A stretch of DNA of 32,282 nt from Bacteroidales bacterium (GCA_025358455.1 JANYJP010000117.1:1-32282); one strand, 5' to 3'. Shown: positions 22,983-31,980, counted from the stretch's first letter. A program made the numbers and translations. Notes: generated from the letters alone by a model not told the origin.

Positions 22983-24137
22983 CTACTTAAGCAGTTCTCC
23001 CCGGCTTACACCTTTCTCAGTAGCAACCCAAATAAATTCTTTATCAGCATCTACACCGATAATAAAATTATGAGCAATGGCCGGCGACGAAGGAATTTCT
23101 TTGGTGGTGTGAACAACTGTGCTATCATCGTTTCGTCCAAAATTTTTAATTATTGTCATCCCGTCACTGTTATTTTCATTTTTCTTATATGTAACCCAGC
23201 TTTTTCCATCAGTGCTGCTCAGTCCTTTATCACTGCATATAAAAACAACAGGTCCTTTTGCTCTGACAAAGTTTATAAAATTGCTTGCTAAACCGCTATC
23301 TGTATCAAAATATCCTTTCCAATGAGTACCATCGTAACTGGATAGCCCAAAGTAAGTAGATACCCATAACATGCCGTTTGCCCACGATGTTGCGGTTGTT
23401 ATATCATGAACGGGACCATCATCAGGAAGCAGATCTATCTCCATTTCACCATCAGGATCAGTATAATCCTTGAATTTTTTTGTCTTGTTAGTGTATTCAA
23501 TTATCCCGCCTCCCCATGCCGCAATATATATTTTCCCATCCCCGGCAGAAACACCATATGTCCATGGTTCATGCATTGGGGCATTCTTTTCTGTAAATAT
23601 TTCCCACTGTTTGGTGTAAGTATCATATTGACCTGCTCCTCCTGCTGTTGCAGTCCAGACATCTTTCCCGTCGCAAATAACACAGTAGACAAGATCATTG
23701 GGCATTCCACTGTTGAACTGTGTGAAGTTTTCAAATTTTCCACCTGACCAACGGCTCAGTCCACCCAGTGTTCCAATCCATACATCGCCGGTGAGTTCGC
23801 TGACGTCAATTGAAACAACTCCGTTATGCACTAATCCGTCTTTTGTAGTATAGGTTGTCCATTTTCCGTTTTCATAGACTGCAAGACCATCATGGGTTCC
23901 AACAAGTACCCTGTTACCGTCTATCCTGACACAATATGCATGATCAGATGGCAACCCGTCTTTTGTTGTGAAATTCTTCCAATGACCATATACAGGCATA
24001 GGTTTTGCATCATCTTTAGGAGAATTCAATCCGGCTGGACTTTTCTCAATGGGAGTGAATCCCATTGAAAAGATACAAAGAAGGACTACTCCGCTTAACA
24101 GATATCGGAAATAATTTTTTTGAATTAAGTTTCTCAT
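22983..24137 (-). CDS. Exported beta-propeller protein of two-component-regulator-propeller type
   Basis: The 384-residue protein has an N-terminal signal or anchor (about 10-28), then repeated blades of the Reg_prop pattern, for example WKNFTTKDGLPSDHAYCV, WTTYTTKDGLVHNGVVSI and VWIGTLGGLSRW, ending with FIWVATEKGVSRG. Such blades form the extracellular sensor half of hybrid two-component systems in Bacteroidota, but here there is no transmembrane Y_Y_Y, kinase or DNA-binding part, so it is a free-standing propeller. It sits 20 bp after the triheme cytochrome gene and 47 bp before the RidA-type gene. A ligand-binding or docking role is inferred from the fold. Confidence 0.85.
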   Translation of the reverse strand: MRNLIQKNYFRYLLSGVVLLCIFSMGFTPIEKSPAGLNSPKDDAKPMPVYGHWKNFTTKDGLPSDHAYCVRIDGNRVLVGTHDGLAVYENGKWTTYTTKDGLVHNGVVSIDVSELTGDVWIGTLGGLSRWSGGKFENFTQFNSGMPNDLVYCVICDGKDVWTATAGGAGQYDTYTKQWEIFTEKNAPMHEPWTYGVSAGDGKIYIAAWGGGIIEYTNKTKKFKDYTDPDGEMEIDLLPDDGPVHDITTATSWANGMLWVSTYFGLSSYDGTHWKGYFDTDSGLASNFINFVRAKGPVVFICSDKGLSSTDGKSWVTYKKNENNSDGMTIIKNFGRNDDSTVVHTTKEIPSSPAIAHNFIIGVDADKEFIWVATEKGVSRGELLK

Positions 24138-24157
24138 GATTTCCTGTCTTAATAGGG

Positions 24158-26176
24158 TTATAGTGAAGTGTGTTTTATTTTAGAAGGTATATTCTCATAT
24201 TCAGGAGCTCTCAGCGATTTCAGATACTCTACCAGATCGTTGAGCTGATTTTTATTCATGTCGTTTGCAAGGCCATGTTTGTCTTCTTTACCATATATAG
24301 TCCATATCTCCTCGAGTGTTGCAGCACGTCCGTCATGTAAATATGGCGGAGAAGCAAAAATATTATTAAGATGAGGAGTGTCGAATTTTATCGAATCGTC
24401 TGTGGCAGCCAGTGTACCTACACTTGCCAACTTTAAATTTGTATAATACGGTGGGGTGTGGCAGGTTATACAACGATTATTTTCAGGTATAACATTGCCA
24501 GAATTATCTTTTGTCCGTTCAAAAATTTCTTTGCCACGCAGTTGCGATCCGGTCAGTTCTCCGGTAGGATTATACATAAGATTCGGAGGATAGTGTATCC
24601 CGGTCAGTATATAAGCAGTCAGTGCGTCAAGATCCTCATAGCTAAACTGTTCAGATCTTGTAAGAACAGTTGAAAAACGTATCCCATCCTGTTTATAAAC
24701 AGTCTGATTTTTACCGTTCCATTTATATGGAGGAGTGTCACGGATATCCCTTAATGATTGAGTGTTTGTAAGGTTACGGCCCATATCCTTTGATGCCATA
24801 TTGTAAACCAGTCCATCTTCATGCATATCCGGATGACAGGTATAGCAGTCAAACTGATTCTGAAATGTATGTCCTGAATTATTGAAAAGCCTGCGGCCCT
24901 GCCTGGCAACTGTTATTCTCCGGGGACCACCAAGGCTGATTGTATTTATTGTTTCAAGACTTACCGTGTTTATTACTGCAATCCGGTCCTCAAGTTGTTC
25001 GGCTACATACAGTAACTTTCCATCAGGAGAGAGTGCGAGCCCTTTTGGATTTGCCCCGGTAGGTATTCGTTTTATAACATAACGGCTGCTGATTCCGAGG
25101 TTATTGGACCATTTATTGAGTATTTCAGGCGATGACTCTTTTAACAAAGTTCGTACGGAGTCAATATCAACCACAGAAATACAATTTACCCCTGAATGTG
25201 ATATGAAAGCTTTTTTCCCGTCAGGTGTGATTACAATATCGTAAGGATCAGAATAATATGCATTGGGTTCATCAAGTAATAACTGGATAACCCTGCCTTT
25301 TTCCTTCTGTTCAATGATGGTGATTCCATAAGTCATCATCCATCCCTGCTCAACCTGAATTGATGGAATAAGGTTTTTTGGTCTTATCATAGTCATTATG
25401 GCAAGATCTCCTGTAGGAGTGAAGGCAACGTTTTCTATCAAATAAGCCGATTCAATATTCCGGCGTGCGATTACTCTTTCCGTGCTCTCATCTACTACAG
25501 TAAGTTCACTCTTCAGGGTATCTCCATACGGAGCAATCAGGGCACGTCTGCTTGTAACATATAATGTTTTTCCATCAGGAGATAATTCTGCTCCTGTAGG
25601 ATTATTCCCGGCAGAAAACCTTTTGTGTTCTTCTCTGTTTTTAAGGTCTATGACAGAAATATCTGAAGAGAAAGAATTTACTACATACAAGTATTTGCCA
25701 TCAGCACTTAAAGAAAGTCCTGCAGGACCATTGCCCGTTTTTAAAGTATCAGACACTTTTTCTGTAACCAGATCAATTACCGATACATCATCTGACCATT
25801 GATTACTTACATAAGCTATTTTACCTGCCTCATCCAATACCACACCGTATGGGTATTTCCCTACCTTGATCTTATTTAATACCTTATGATTTTCAGGATC
25901 AACTACCAGTAGTGCATTTCCTTCCTGAGCAACAACATATAATCTTCCGCCATCTTTAGAAACAGCTAAATTAAATGGTGAGTAATAATCTGAATTAATA
26001 AGCTTTACTATAAGTTTGTTCTTCGATAGGGGAATATGACAGGAAGTACACATCAGCGGATGGTCCTCAACACCTGTTTTTGAATTAACATGAGCCCTGG
26101 CCAGTTTGCGTCCGGGGAAATAAATTATCAATCCCAGAACAACAATAATCAGCATAATCTTATAAGTAGTCTTCAT
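24158..26176 (-). CDS. Triheme cytochrome: YVTN beta-propeller fused to MauG/cytochrome-peroxidase-like domain
   Basis: The protein has 672 residues with an N-terminal membrane anchor (about 7-20) and three heme c motifs: CTSCH (43-47), CYTCH (444-448) and CITCH (569-573). Between the first and second is a YVTN/YncE-type propeller (about 60-425) with blades such as LSPDGKTLYVTSR and LSPDGKLLYVAEQ. The C-terminal part (about 430-655) resembles di-heme peroxidase/MauG proteins, with RDTPPYKWNGKNQT and the closing PYLHDGRAATLEEIW. This group makes peroxidases or oxidises protein side chains; which applies here is unknown. It acts outside the cytoplasm, needs cytochrome c maturation, and is 2 bp from the preceding monoheme gene, so the two may exchange electrons. 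Confidence 0.92.
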   Translation of the reverse strand: MKTTYKIMLIIVVLGLIIYFPGRKLARAHVNSKTGVEDHPLMCTSCHIPLSKNKLIVKLINSDYYSPFNLAVSKDGGRLYVVAQEGNALLVVDPENHKVLNKIKVGKYPYGVVLDEAGKIAYVSNQWSDDVSVIDLVTEKVSDTLKTGNGPAGLSLSADGKYLYVVNSFSSDISVIDLKNREEHKRFSAGNNPTGAELSPDGKTLYVTSRRALIAPYGDTLKSELTVVDESTERVIARRNIESAYLIENVAFTPTGDLAIMTMIRPKNLIPSIQVEQGWMMTYGITIIEQKEKGRVIQLLLDEPNAYYSDPYDIVITPDGKKAFISHSGVNCISVVDIDSVRTLLKESSPEILNKWSNNLGISSRYVIKRIPTGANPKGLALSPDGKLLYVAEQLEDRIAVINTVSLETINTISLGGPRRITVARQGRRLFNNSGHTFQNQFDCYTCHPDMHEDGLVYNMASKDMGRNLTNTQSLRDIRDTPPYKWNGKNQTVYKQDGIRFSTVLTRSEQFSYEDLDALTAYILTGIHYPPNLMYNPTGELTGSQLRGKEIFERTKDNSGNVIPENNRCITCHTPPYYTNLKLASVGTLAATDDSIKFDTPHLNNIFASPPYLHDGRAATLEEIWTIYGKEDKHGLANDMNKNQLNDLVEYLKSLRAPEYENIPSKIKHTSL

Positions 26177-26178
26177 AT

Positions 26179-27612
26179 CTATTCCAGTTCTATAGCTTTC
26201 TCTTTAAGATTTGATTTGTGTACCGGAATAATTACCGGAGCCTTTTTAACCGACAAGGGTATATTATTCCCTGGAACCATTTCAGGATCCCCGTGACAAC
26301 CGACGCATCCACGCCTCTCATTTGGTCGCAACCAGATCCAGTCACTGGGTCCATTTAAAACCTTGCCATTTTCATCAACAGTCTGAATCCGGAATGGTGT
26401 ATCAGCAATAACTTTTAAATAAAAGGACCCGTCCTGCTCAACCTGAACTACTCCAAGTGTTGAATCTTTTCCGATCACCTCTATTTTGTATGCTTTTGAT
26501 AAAGCGGAGGTATTAACTGATGATTGAGCTTCTGATACATTAATATTCTGACAAAGAATTAATCCGGTCTTCACACCTTTATCCACTTCGCTTGGCAGTT
26601 TTTTTGGTCTTTCATGCGCCTCAACAGCAATAACTTCCAGAATATCAAAATCTTTATTACTATAAATAGCATTATCAACAGACCTTTTCTCAGGATCAAA
26701 TCCGTAAATGGCGTACCTGTCAGTTTCCGACTTACGATAGGAGACTAGTAACCTGCCTGATTTAAGTGGGAAAACTGAATTGAAATTGCCTTCAATTTCA
26801 GAGCTGAGATTTACCCGTGTATGTAACGGCCGGTTATAATTAATGGAAATTACATTTCCCTTTTCCCTGTTGCTTTTTTCTGATTCGATAAAGACTATCC
26901 TGCCATTGCTGGTTTCCCAACCGTGACCTGACAGGATATTACCCTCAGAACTTTTATAAAATAGTTCTGCTTTTGTGCCATCGGGCCTGAGTGCCATATA
27001 AACCGGGTCTCTTTTCTCGGGGTAAACCTGTTTGCTTATAGTTAATATGCGACCGTCTTTTAATGTAGTTGAAGATGAAAAAACATCAGGATTAAAAGTA
27101 ATTTGTCTGACATCAGAGCCGTTTACATTACAGCTGAAAATAGAATGGCCTGACTTCAATGTATCATTAAGTGGTATTTTGCTAAATATCAAACGTTCTC
27201 CAGGTAACCATGCAGGATCGATACAGTTTTCCGGCGCGGAAGTAATCTGATTTATTTTTGAATTCGCCGGATTCATTTCATAAATCTGCCATGTATCGCC
27301 TTGTTTTTTCTGACCGGTAAATATTAACTGAGTGCCATCAAAAGAAACCGCAGGCGATTTTGCAGAATAGAAATCTTCTGTAAGGATAGTAGGCGAATCA
27401 CCTGATTTATCAGGGTCAATAGAGAATATCCGTGTCAGTGCTGTATATTCCAGAGTCTCTTCAGCCACATTTTTATCCTGTTCCTTTCCGTAAACCTGTG
27501 TAAAGATTATCATACCATCAGCGGACTTTCTCCTGCAGGATGCGAAAAACAGGAATGAAAAGCCCGAGACCATCAGGATAGAAAGGATTATGGTCGATCT
27601 TGTTCTATTCAT
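26179..27612 (-). CDS. Monoheme lipoprotein related to the hydrazine synthase alpha subunit (HzsA-like)
   Basis: The 477-residue protein has a lipoprotein signal peptide (lipobox FFASC, C26), a TolB/PD40-like beta-propeller (about 30-330) with blades like SPAVSFDGTQLIFTGQ, and a C-terminal domain resembling HzsA: VIAVEAHERPKKLPSEVDKG, TGLILCQNI, VEQDGSFYLKVIADTPFRIQ in sequence order, then WIWLRPNERRGCVGCHGDPE with one heme c site (CVGCH, 436-440). HzsA-like proteins are widespread outside anammox bacteria and their function there is unknown. No HzsB or HzsC homologue is nearby, so hydrazine synthesis is not claimed. It probably sits on the membrane outside the cytoplasm, and is tightly linked to the CRTAC1 gene (11 bp) and the triheme cytochrome gene (2 bp). 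Confidence 0.85.
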   Translation of the reverse strand: MNRTRSTIILSILMVSGFSFLFFASCRRKSADGMIIFTQVYGKEQDKNVAEETLEYTALTRIFSIDPDKSGDSPTILTEDFYSAKSPAVSFDGTQLIFTGQKKQGDTWQIYEMNPANSKINQITSAPENCIDPAWLPGERLIFSKIPLNDTLKSGHSIFSCNVNGSDVRQITFNPDVFSSSTTLKDGRILTISKQVYPEKRDPVYMALRPDGTKAELFYKSSEGNILSGHGWETSNGRIVFIESEKSNREKGNVISINYNRPLHTRVNLSSEIEGNFNSVFPLKSGRLLVSYRKSETDRYAIYGFDPEKRSVDNAIYSNKDFDILEVIAVEAHERPKKLPSEVDKGVKTGLILCQNINVSEAQSSVNTSALSKAYKIEVIGKDSTLGVVQVEQDGSFYLKVIADTPFRIQTVDENGKVLNGPSDWIWLRPNERRGCVGCHGDPEMVPGNNIPLSVKKAPVIIPVHKSNLKEKAIELE

Positions 27613-27623
27613 TAAAATATAAT

Positions 27624-29276
27624 TTATTGTTCCTTAACAGTAAGAATCTGGTTAGCTTTGATATTCTCCAATATCTGTAGTTTGCCTGATGGCCATTTAA
27701 TTTCAATCTTTTCAACCATATCACTTTTTGCAAGGCCAAAATGCATCCTCGGATCATTCTGGGAGAGGTAGCCGGTAGTGCTTTTCTTTTGGGCTGTCTG
27801 AACTTTGCCTCCGGAGCTGATTTTTACTCTTGAACCAATACCATCCCTATTGCTTGTGGTTCCCACTAAATTAAGTTCCAGCCAGTTATTCTGATTCCCT
27901 TTATTGTTTCTCAGAAATGCCCCACTATCGTTAAGATTTACAATATAGCCATCTATATCGCCATCGTTATCATAATCTCCGAAACAGGCGCCACGTCCGA
28001 CAAGTTCCTGAAGGAAATATTTTCCACTCTCGGTTGAGACATCCTTAAACTTCCCGTTCCCAATATTTTCAAATAGCTGATCTTCCTGTCCATAAAGATG
28101 TTTCAATGCACCGTTAACTTTGTATATATCCACAAGGCCATCATTATTATAGTCAATAAATGAAGATGACCAACCAACGTATTGTCCGGCAGGCATTGCA
28201 ATCCCTGAAGAATATGACCTGTCTGAGAAGATCCCGTTTCCAAGGTTTTCATATAGCCTGCAGTATTTGTCATCAGAAATAAACATATCCATGCGTCCGG
28301 AACCCGTATAATCAGCAAAATCCACTGACATACTTACAGCAGATTCACCTGACTGACCGAACGCGGTGCCTGATGGTGTGCCCATATCAGTAAAACCTTT
28401 TCCGCCGTTATTATGCCATAGATAATTCATTGAATGATCATTTGCCACATAAATATCAACGAAACCATCATCATCATAATCAATTGCTCCGACCCCCATA
28501 GCTCTTCCATCACGATCTGTTATACCCATAGATTTAGTAACATCTTCAAAGGTACCATCGCCGTTATTATGATAAAGAATATCAGGCTGTGCATCATAGG
28601 CCATTGGGCTAGGGAAGCCATCGGGAGCATAATAATATTTATATTTTGGATCGAAATTAAGGTAATTGCCTACGTAAAGGTCGAGAAAACTGTCATTATC
28701 GTAATCAAGCCATACAGCGCCTGTGCTGAATTTATTTTCTTCACCTCCAACTTTAGCCCGTTTGGTAACATCAGTAAATGTGCCGTTGCCATTATTTTTA
28801 TAAAGCACATTTGGGCCATAGTTGCTTACAAATAAATCGGGATAACCATCATTATTGTAATCGCCTACGGTTACTCCCATGCTGTACCAGGGGCCGCCTA
28901 CACCGGCTTTTTTTGTGACATCTTCAAATGTGCCATCTCCGCGATTGTGATAAAGATGATTCTGCGGCATCTTATCGGGCTTTGGTTCGCTGCTTAAACC
29001 TTCTTTCCAGGTTCCGCTGGTTATATATAAATCGATATACCCATCCTGGTCATAATCCAGAAAAGCAACACCTCCACCACTTGATTCTACAATATTGCTT
29101 AATTCTTTATCTCCTATGGAATGAATAAAATCCAAACCAATCTCTTTCCCAATCTCCTGAAAATAATCATCGGTTGCAACAGGAACAGAAGTTACAGATT
29201 GTTTTTGAGTATTTTTAGATTGGCATCCGGCAAGGATCAGAAAAAAAACGAAGAGGTAAACAATATACTTAAGCAT
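27624..29276 (-). CDS. CRTAC1-family lipoprotein (FG-GAP repeats plus ASPIC/UnbV domain), first gene of the large operon
   Basis: From 29276 the product has 550 residues and a short lipoprotein signal peptide (lipobox LILAGC, C18). FG-GAP-type loops follow, such as DYDQDGYIDLYI, DYNNDGYPDLFV, DYDNDSFLDLYV, DYDDDGFVDIYV and DYDNDGDIDGYI, then a C-terminal ASPIC/UnbV domain with TTGYLSQNDPRMHFGLA. The frame is open to an ATG at 29363, but the promoter-like box at 29344-29336 lies inside that extension, so the start must be 29312 or 29276; I prefer 29276 for the signal peptide. It shares domain order with the protein encoded at 13725-15389. It is the leading gene of the operon after a 285-bp gap that carries repeated GATTAAA-like elements. 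Confidence 0.9.
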   Translation of the reverse strand: MLKYIVYLFVFFLILAGCQSKNTQKQSVTSVPVATDDYFQEIGKEIGLDFIHSIGDKELSNIVESSGGGVAFLDYDQDGYIDLYITSGTWKEGLSSEPKPDKMPQNHLYHNRGDGTFEDVTKKAGVGGPWYSMGVTVGDYNNDGYPDLFVSNYGPNVLYKNNGNGTFTDVTKRAKVGGEENKFSTGAVWLDYDNDSFLDLYVGNYLNFDPKYKYYYAPDGFPSPMAYDAQPDILYHNNGDGTFEDVTKSMGITDRDGRAMGVGAIDYDDDGFVDIYVANDHSMNYLWHNNGGKGFTDMGTPSGTAFGQSGESAVSMSVDFADYTGSGRMDMFISDDKYCRLYENLGNGIFSDRSYSSGIAMPAGQYVGWSSSFIDYNNDGLVDIYKVNGALKHLYGQEDQLFENIGNGKFKDVSTESGKYFLQELVGRGACFGDYDNDGDIDGYIVNLNDSGAFLRNNKGNQNNWLELNLVGTTSNRDGIGSRVKISSGGKVQTAQKKSTTGYLSQNDPRMHFGLAKSDMVEKIEIKWPSGKLQILENIKANQILTVKEQ

Positions 29277-29335
29277 ATATAAACTATTGTAGTTAGTCTT
29301 TGTTGTATTCATAGTAGTCAGGTTCTGATAAGGGC

Positions 29336-29344
29336 GCAAATATA
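29336..29344 (-). promoter_or_regulatory. Putative -7 box of the 12-gene operon
   Basis: On the minus strand 29344-29336 reads TATATTTGC, a full TAnnTTTG match followed by C. Transcription would begin near 29329, 17 nt before the ATG at 29312 and 53 nt before the one at 29276. A clear -33 TTTG is absent. A weaker alternative -7 (TATTATTG, 29453-29446) lies next to the 11-bp repeats. Confidence 0.5.
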
Positions 29345-29461
29345 TTGATTTTTTCCATTTCATTTTAAGTTATTAATCAGATCAATTGTTTACGTTTATT
29401 TAAACCGTCAGGTTCAGGTATTATGCTCATTCAGGGGCTAAGTGTCAATAATAAATCATGA

Positions 29462-29505
29462 CTATTAAACACAGATTAAAAGAAGATTAAAAAAGAATTA
29501 AATTT
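29462..29505. repeat. Four ATTAAA elements at exact 11-bp spacing upstream of the 12-gene operon
   Basis: ATTAAA begins at 29464, 29475, 29486 and 29497, each 11 bp apart, mostly within AGATTAAAA-type units. It lies in the 285-bp gap between the sensor kinase gene and the first operon gene. Direct repeats one helical turn apart are the usual binding sites of OmpR/PhoB-type regulators. The region is AT-rich, so chance is not excluded. Confidence 0.55.
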
Positions 29506-29561
29506 CATTGTCATTAGTTGCTCAGAAGTTCATGAAATGACTTATTGCAACAAGGAATATG

Positions 29562-30932
29562 TTATGAGATTGAAGGAAGAATTACAATAAACTTTGTTCC
29601 TTTACCAAGAACGGACGTGAGTTTTATTGTTCCATTATGGCTTTTAATTATCTGATTAACAAGAGGTAATCCTATGCCGGTGCCACGGATTGAAGCTGCA
29701 TTGGAGCCACGATAAAAGGGTTCAAAAACCTTTTTGATATCCTCTTCTGAAATACCAATACCTTTGTCTTCAAATGCTATCTCTAACCTTTTTTCGAAGT
29801 GGTTCAGCTTGATATCAACGGTATGGTCATGTGAGTATTTGCATGCATTGTCAATGAGGTTTGAAACAGCAACTTTCAGCAATGATTCGTCACCGACCAC
29901 AATCATCTGATCGGAATCGGTCAATGAATTATCAATAGAAATATTAATATGAAAATCCTTATTAAACCTTTTCATTTCCTCCTGAGCCTGCCAGAGAATT
30001 TCATCGATTCTGAATTTTTTATTCAGATTTACAGGACTATCTGTGCTGGTACGGGCTATCAAAAGTAATCTGTTTGAAAGGTTTATCAGGGATTTAATAT
30101 CGTCAAGTACCGACTCAAGGGCAGCTTTATATTCATTGGTGGAGCGATCTTTCATCATGAGAACTTCCAGTTGTCCGTTAATCGATGTAAGAGGGGTCCT
30201 CAATTCATGAGATGCATTGGAAATAAAATCCTTCTGCATCTTAAATGATATCTCGAGGCGTTCAAGCATCTTATTAAAAGTTTTTGCGAGTCTGCCTATC
30301 TCATCAGTTCCATTACCCACATTTACTCTTAAATTCAGGCTGGTTATAGAAATGTCTTCTGCTTTCTTTACTACATCTGATATTGGTTTAAGCGCTCTCC
30401 CTGAATAAAACCATCCGGCAATAAAAAACAAGACCAGGCTAAACGAACAAACAATTATTAAAATGGTCTTTAATTTTTCAAGATGTAATGCGCCTTCAAT
30501 ATCGCGGGCGCCGGCGACTATCACGAACCGGTCATAATTTGTGAAAAATAATGTTGCCATAACTGAAAAATCGGCTTGGTTATAAGAAACCTTATAACCT
30601 AATCTTACCCGTTCCAGAATATTATTTCTTATTTCAATTTCCCTGTTCTTATCTGAACTATAGACTGTATCGTTTGCAAAATTGATAATAATTATCTTTT
30701 CATTCTGCAGGTTAACCGGATTGTCGTTTTCAATTTTGAGAAGTCGATCTGCATCAGTTTTATTAGTACTAAAAAGTATGCCGGCGGTGCTAAGCGCTTT
30801 ATTCCTGAGACGGTTATAAAAGTCCTCCCTCCTGAAACTTGCTGAGGAAACATAAATTGCCATGGATGCAATAATCATAATTATTCCCCCCAGCAGGAGA
30901 AACTGTAAGGTTAATCTGGTTCTGATCTGCAT
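29562..30932 (-). CDS. Sensor histidine kinase (HAMP, HisKA, HATPase_c)
   Basis: Starting at 30932 gives 456 residues. There are two membrane helices (about 8-30 and 155-175) flanking a periplasmic sensor region of about 125 residues, then a HAMP linker (about 176-230). The phosphoacceptor motif is FISNASHELRTPLTSING, with H242. The ATPase domain shows the N box LIDNACKYS, G1 DKGIGI, F box FEPFYRG and G2 GTGIGLPLV. The chosen ATG is 1 bp from the stop of the response-regulator gene; a start at 30959 would overlap that gene by 26 bp. The sensor domain is not recognised. The 12-gene operon follows 285 bp downstream on the same strand. Confidence 0.95.
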   Translation of the reverse strand: MQIRTRLTLQFLLLGGIIMIIASMAIYVSSASFRREDFYNRLRNKALSTAGILFSTNKTDADRLLKIENDNPVNLQNEKIIIINFANDTVYSSDKNREIEIRNNILERVRLGYKVSYNQADFSVMATLFFTNYDRFVIVAGARDIEGALHLEKLKTILIIVCSFSLVLFFIAGWFYSGRALKPISDVVKKAEDISITSLNLRVNVGNGTDEIGRLAKTFNKMLERLEISFKMQKDFISNASHELRTPLTSINGQLEVLMMKDRSTNEYKAALESVLDDIKSLINLSNRLLLIARTSTDSPVNLNKKFRIDEILWQAQEEMKRFNKDFHINISIDNSLTDSDQMIVVGDESLLKVAVSNLIDNACKYSHDHTVDIKLNHFEKRLEIAFEDKGIGISEEDIKKVFEPFYRGSNAASIRGTGIGLPLVNQIIKSHNGTIKLTSVLGKGTKFIVILPSIS

Positions 30933-30933
30933 T

Positions 30934-31611
30934 TTAGATATCTCCAAAAATATATCCAAATCCGACCCTGGTATGGATCAGTTTTTTATCGTATCCCTTA
31001 TCAATTTTCTTTCTCAGGAAATTAACATAGACATCGACAACATTGGTTCCGAAATCAAAGCTTACTTCCCAGACTTTTTCAGCAATATCATTCCGTGATA
31101 ATACCCTTCCGCTATTCCTCATAAAGTATTCAAGTAAAGAAAACTCTTTAGCGGTAAGCTCAATATGTGTGTTTCCTCTGTGAGCAACTTTCATATCAAG
31201 ATCCAGTTCCAGATCACCAACAACAAGATTGTTTGCTTTGTCAGGCGCAGGGTTGGATATCCTGAGTAAAACCTTTACTCTTGCAAGCAGCTCCCTGAAT
31301 TCGAATGGCTTAACCAGATAATCATTCGCTCCTGCATCAAATCCAATAAGCTTATCATCAGTTGTGCCAAGGGCAGAAAGCATTAAAACAGGCACATTTG
31401 AGTTTAGTTTTTTAAGTTTTTGACACAAATCCAAACCTGTGATACCCGGAATTATAATATCAAGTATAAAAAGGTCATACTTATATTGTTGCGCAAGCTT
31501 TTCTGCAGATATTCCATCATAAGCTATTTCAGCTTCATAATGACTTTCTTCAAGACCCTTTTTTATAAATGAAGCAACCTTCGGTTCATCTTCGACAATC
31601 AATATCTTCAT
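30934..31611 (-). CDS. OmpR-family response regulator
   Basis: The 225-residue protein has a receiver domain (1-115) with the acidic pair ED (7-8), phosphoacceptor D51 in FILDIIIPG, the conserved Ser in MLSA (77-80) and K101 in LVKPFEF. The C-terminal winged-helix domain (about 125-222) has ELTAKEFSLLEYFM and the recognition-helix region NVVDVYVNFLRKKID, ending HTRVGFGYIF. It belongs to the ArlR/CusR-like OmpR subgroup, is cotranscribed with the kinase, and is divergent from the SusC-type gene. Its DNA-binding class fits the 11-bp direct repeats at 29462-29505 and 31829-31861. That it binds them is inference. Confidence 0.95.
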   Translation of the reverse strand: MKILIVEDEPKVASFIKKGLEESHYEAEIAYDGISAEKLAQQYKYDLFILDIIIPGITGLDLCQKLKKLNSNVPVLMLSALGTTDDKLIGFDAGANDYLVKPFEFRELLARVKVLLRISNPAPDKANNLVVGDLELDLDMKVAHRGNTHIELTAKEFSLLEYFMRNSGRVLSRNDIAEKVWEVSFDFGTNVVDVYVNFLRKKIDKGYDKKLIHTRVGFGYIFGDI

Positions 31612-31828
31612 AGTTATACCTTATATATATACTGAGAATTTGAAATTAGTAAATCCCTTAGTCTCTTTACACGAGCTTCCTGACCATTCAGCAATATTAA
31701 TCAATTTCCCATTAACAGATCCGGGAGCATTAAAAATAACCGTTTCTGAGAAGACAGCCATTAGATATTCGGATTAAACAGGTGAAAACCAGAGTTCTCA
31801 GCCCAGGTAATGTGAATTAATGGTAACT

Positions 31829-31861
31829 CCAGATTAAATCCGGATTAAAACCGGATTAAAA
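31829..31861. repeat. Three 11-bp direct repeats (CCGGATTAAAA type) upstream of the SusC promoter
   Basis: Units at 31829-31839 (CCAGATTAAAT), 31840-31850 and 31851-31861 (both CCGGATTAAAA) are contiguous, 11 bp each. The last ends 27 bp before the -33 element of the SusC promoter. The shared GATTAAA core and 11-bp period match the elements at 29462-29505, suggesting a common regulator site. Confidence 0.7.
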
Positions 31862-31888
31862 AATAATTATAAAAATTCCTGTTTTTTT

Positions 31889-31918
31889 ATTGTAGTTATG
31901 ATTTTTTATATAGATTTG
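31889..31918 (+). promoter_or_regulatory. Bacteroidota-type promoter of the SusC-type gene
   Basis: ATTG (31889-31892) is followed after 18 bp by TAGATTTG (31911-31918). Element identity and spacing equal those of the promoter at 3417-3446. The transcript would start near 31925, giving a leader of about 55 nt before the ATG at 31981. Confidence 0.65.
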
Positions 31919-31980
31919 TACGTTGACCTAAGACCTGAACACGTTAATTCTTGCTTTATATTATAAACCCTTTAACTAAC

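Larger units (their letters stand above)
31612..31980. other. Divergent intergenic region between response regulator and SusC-type gene
   Basis: This 369-bp gap holds no credible gene. It contains the SusC promoter (31889-31918), three 11-bp direct repeats (31829-31861) and a single further GGATTAAAC element at 31771-31779. No clear TAnnTTTG box was found on the minus strand ahead of the response regulator. Confidence 0.7.

Noticed and set aside
24158-26176. Methylamine dehydrogenase/TTQ system suggested by a YVTN propeller with MauG
   Set aside because: No light-chain gene or other mau-type gene is nearby, and YVTN-MauG fusions are common without TTQ enzymes.
26179-27612. True hydrazine synthase alpha subunit and anammox metabolism
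   Set aside because: Only one heme site is present and no HzsB/HzsC or hydrazine dehydrogenase gene is in the window. The host looks like Bacteroidota rather than an anammox planctomycete.
28434-28835. A 133-codon plus-strand open frame rich in Ile/His opposite a CRTAC1 gene
   Set aside because: It is the antisense image of repeated Asp/Gly calcium loops (GAT/AAT codons read as ATC/ATT), not a gene.
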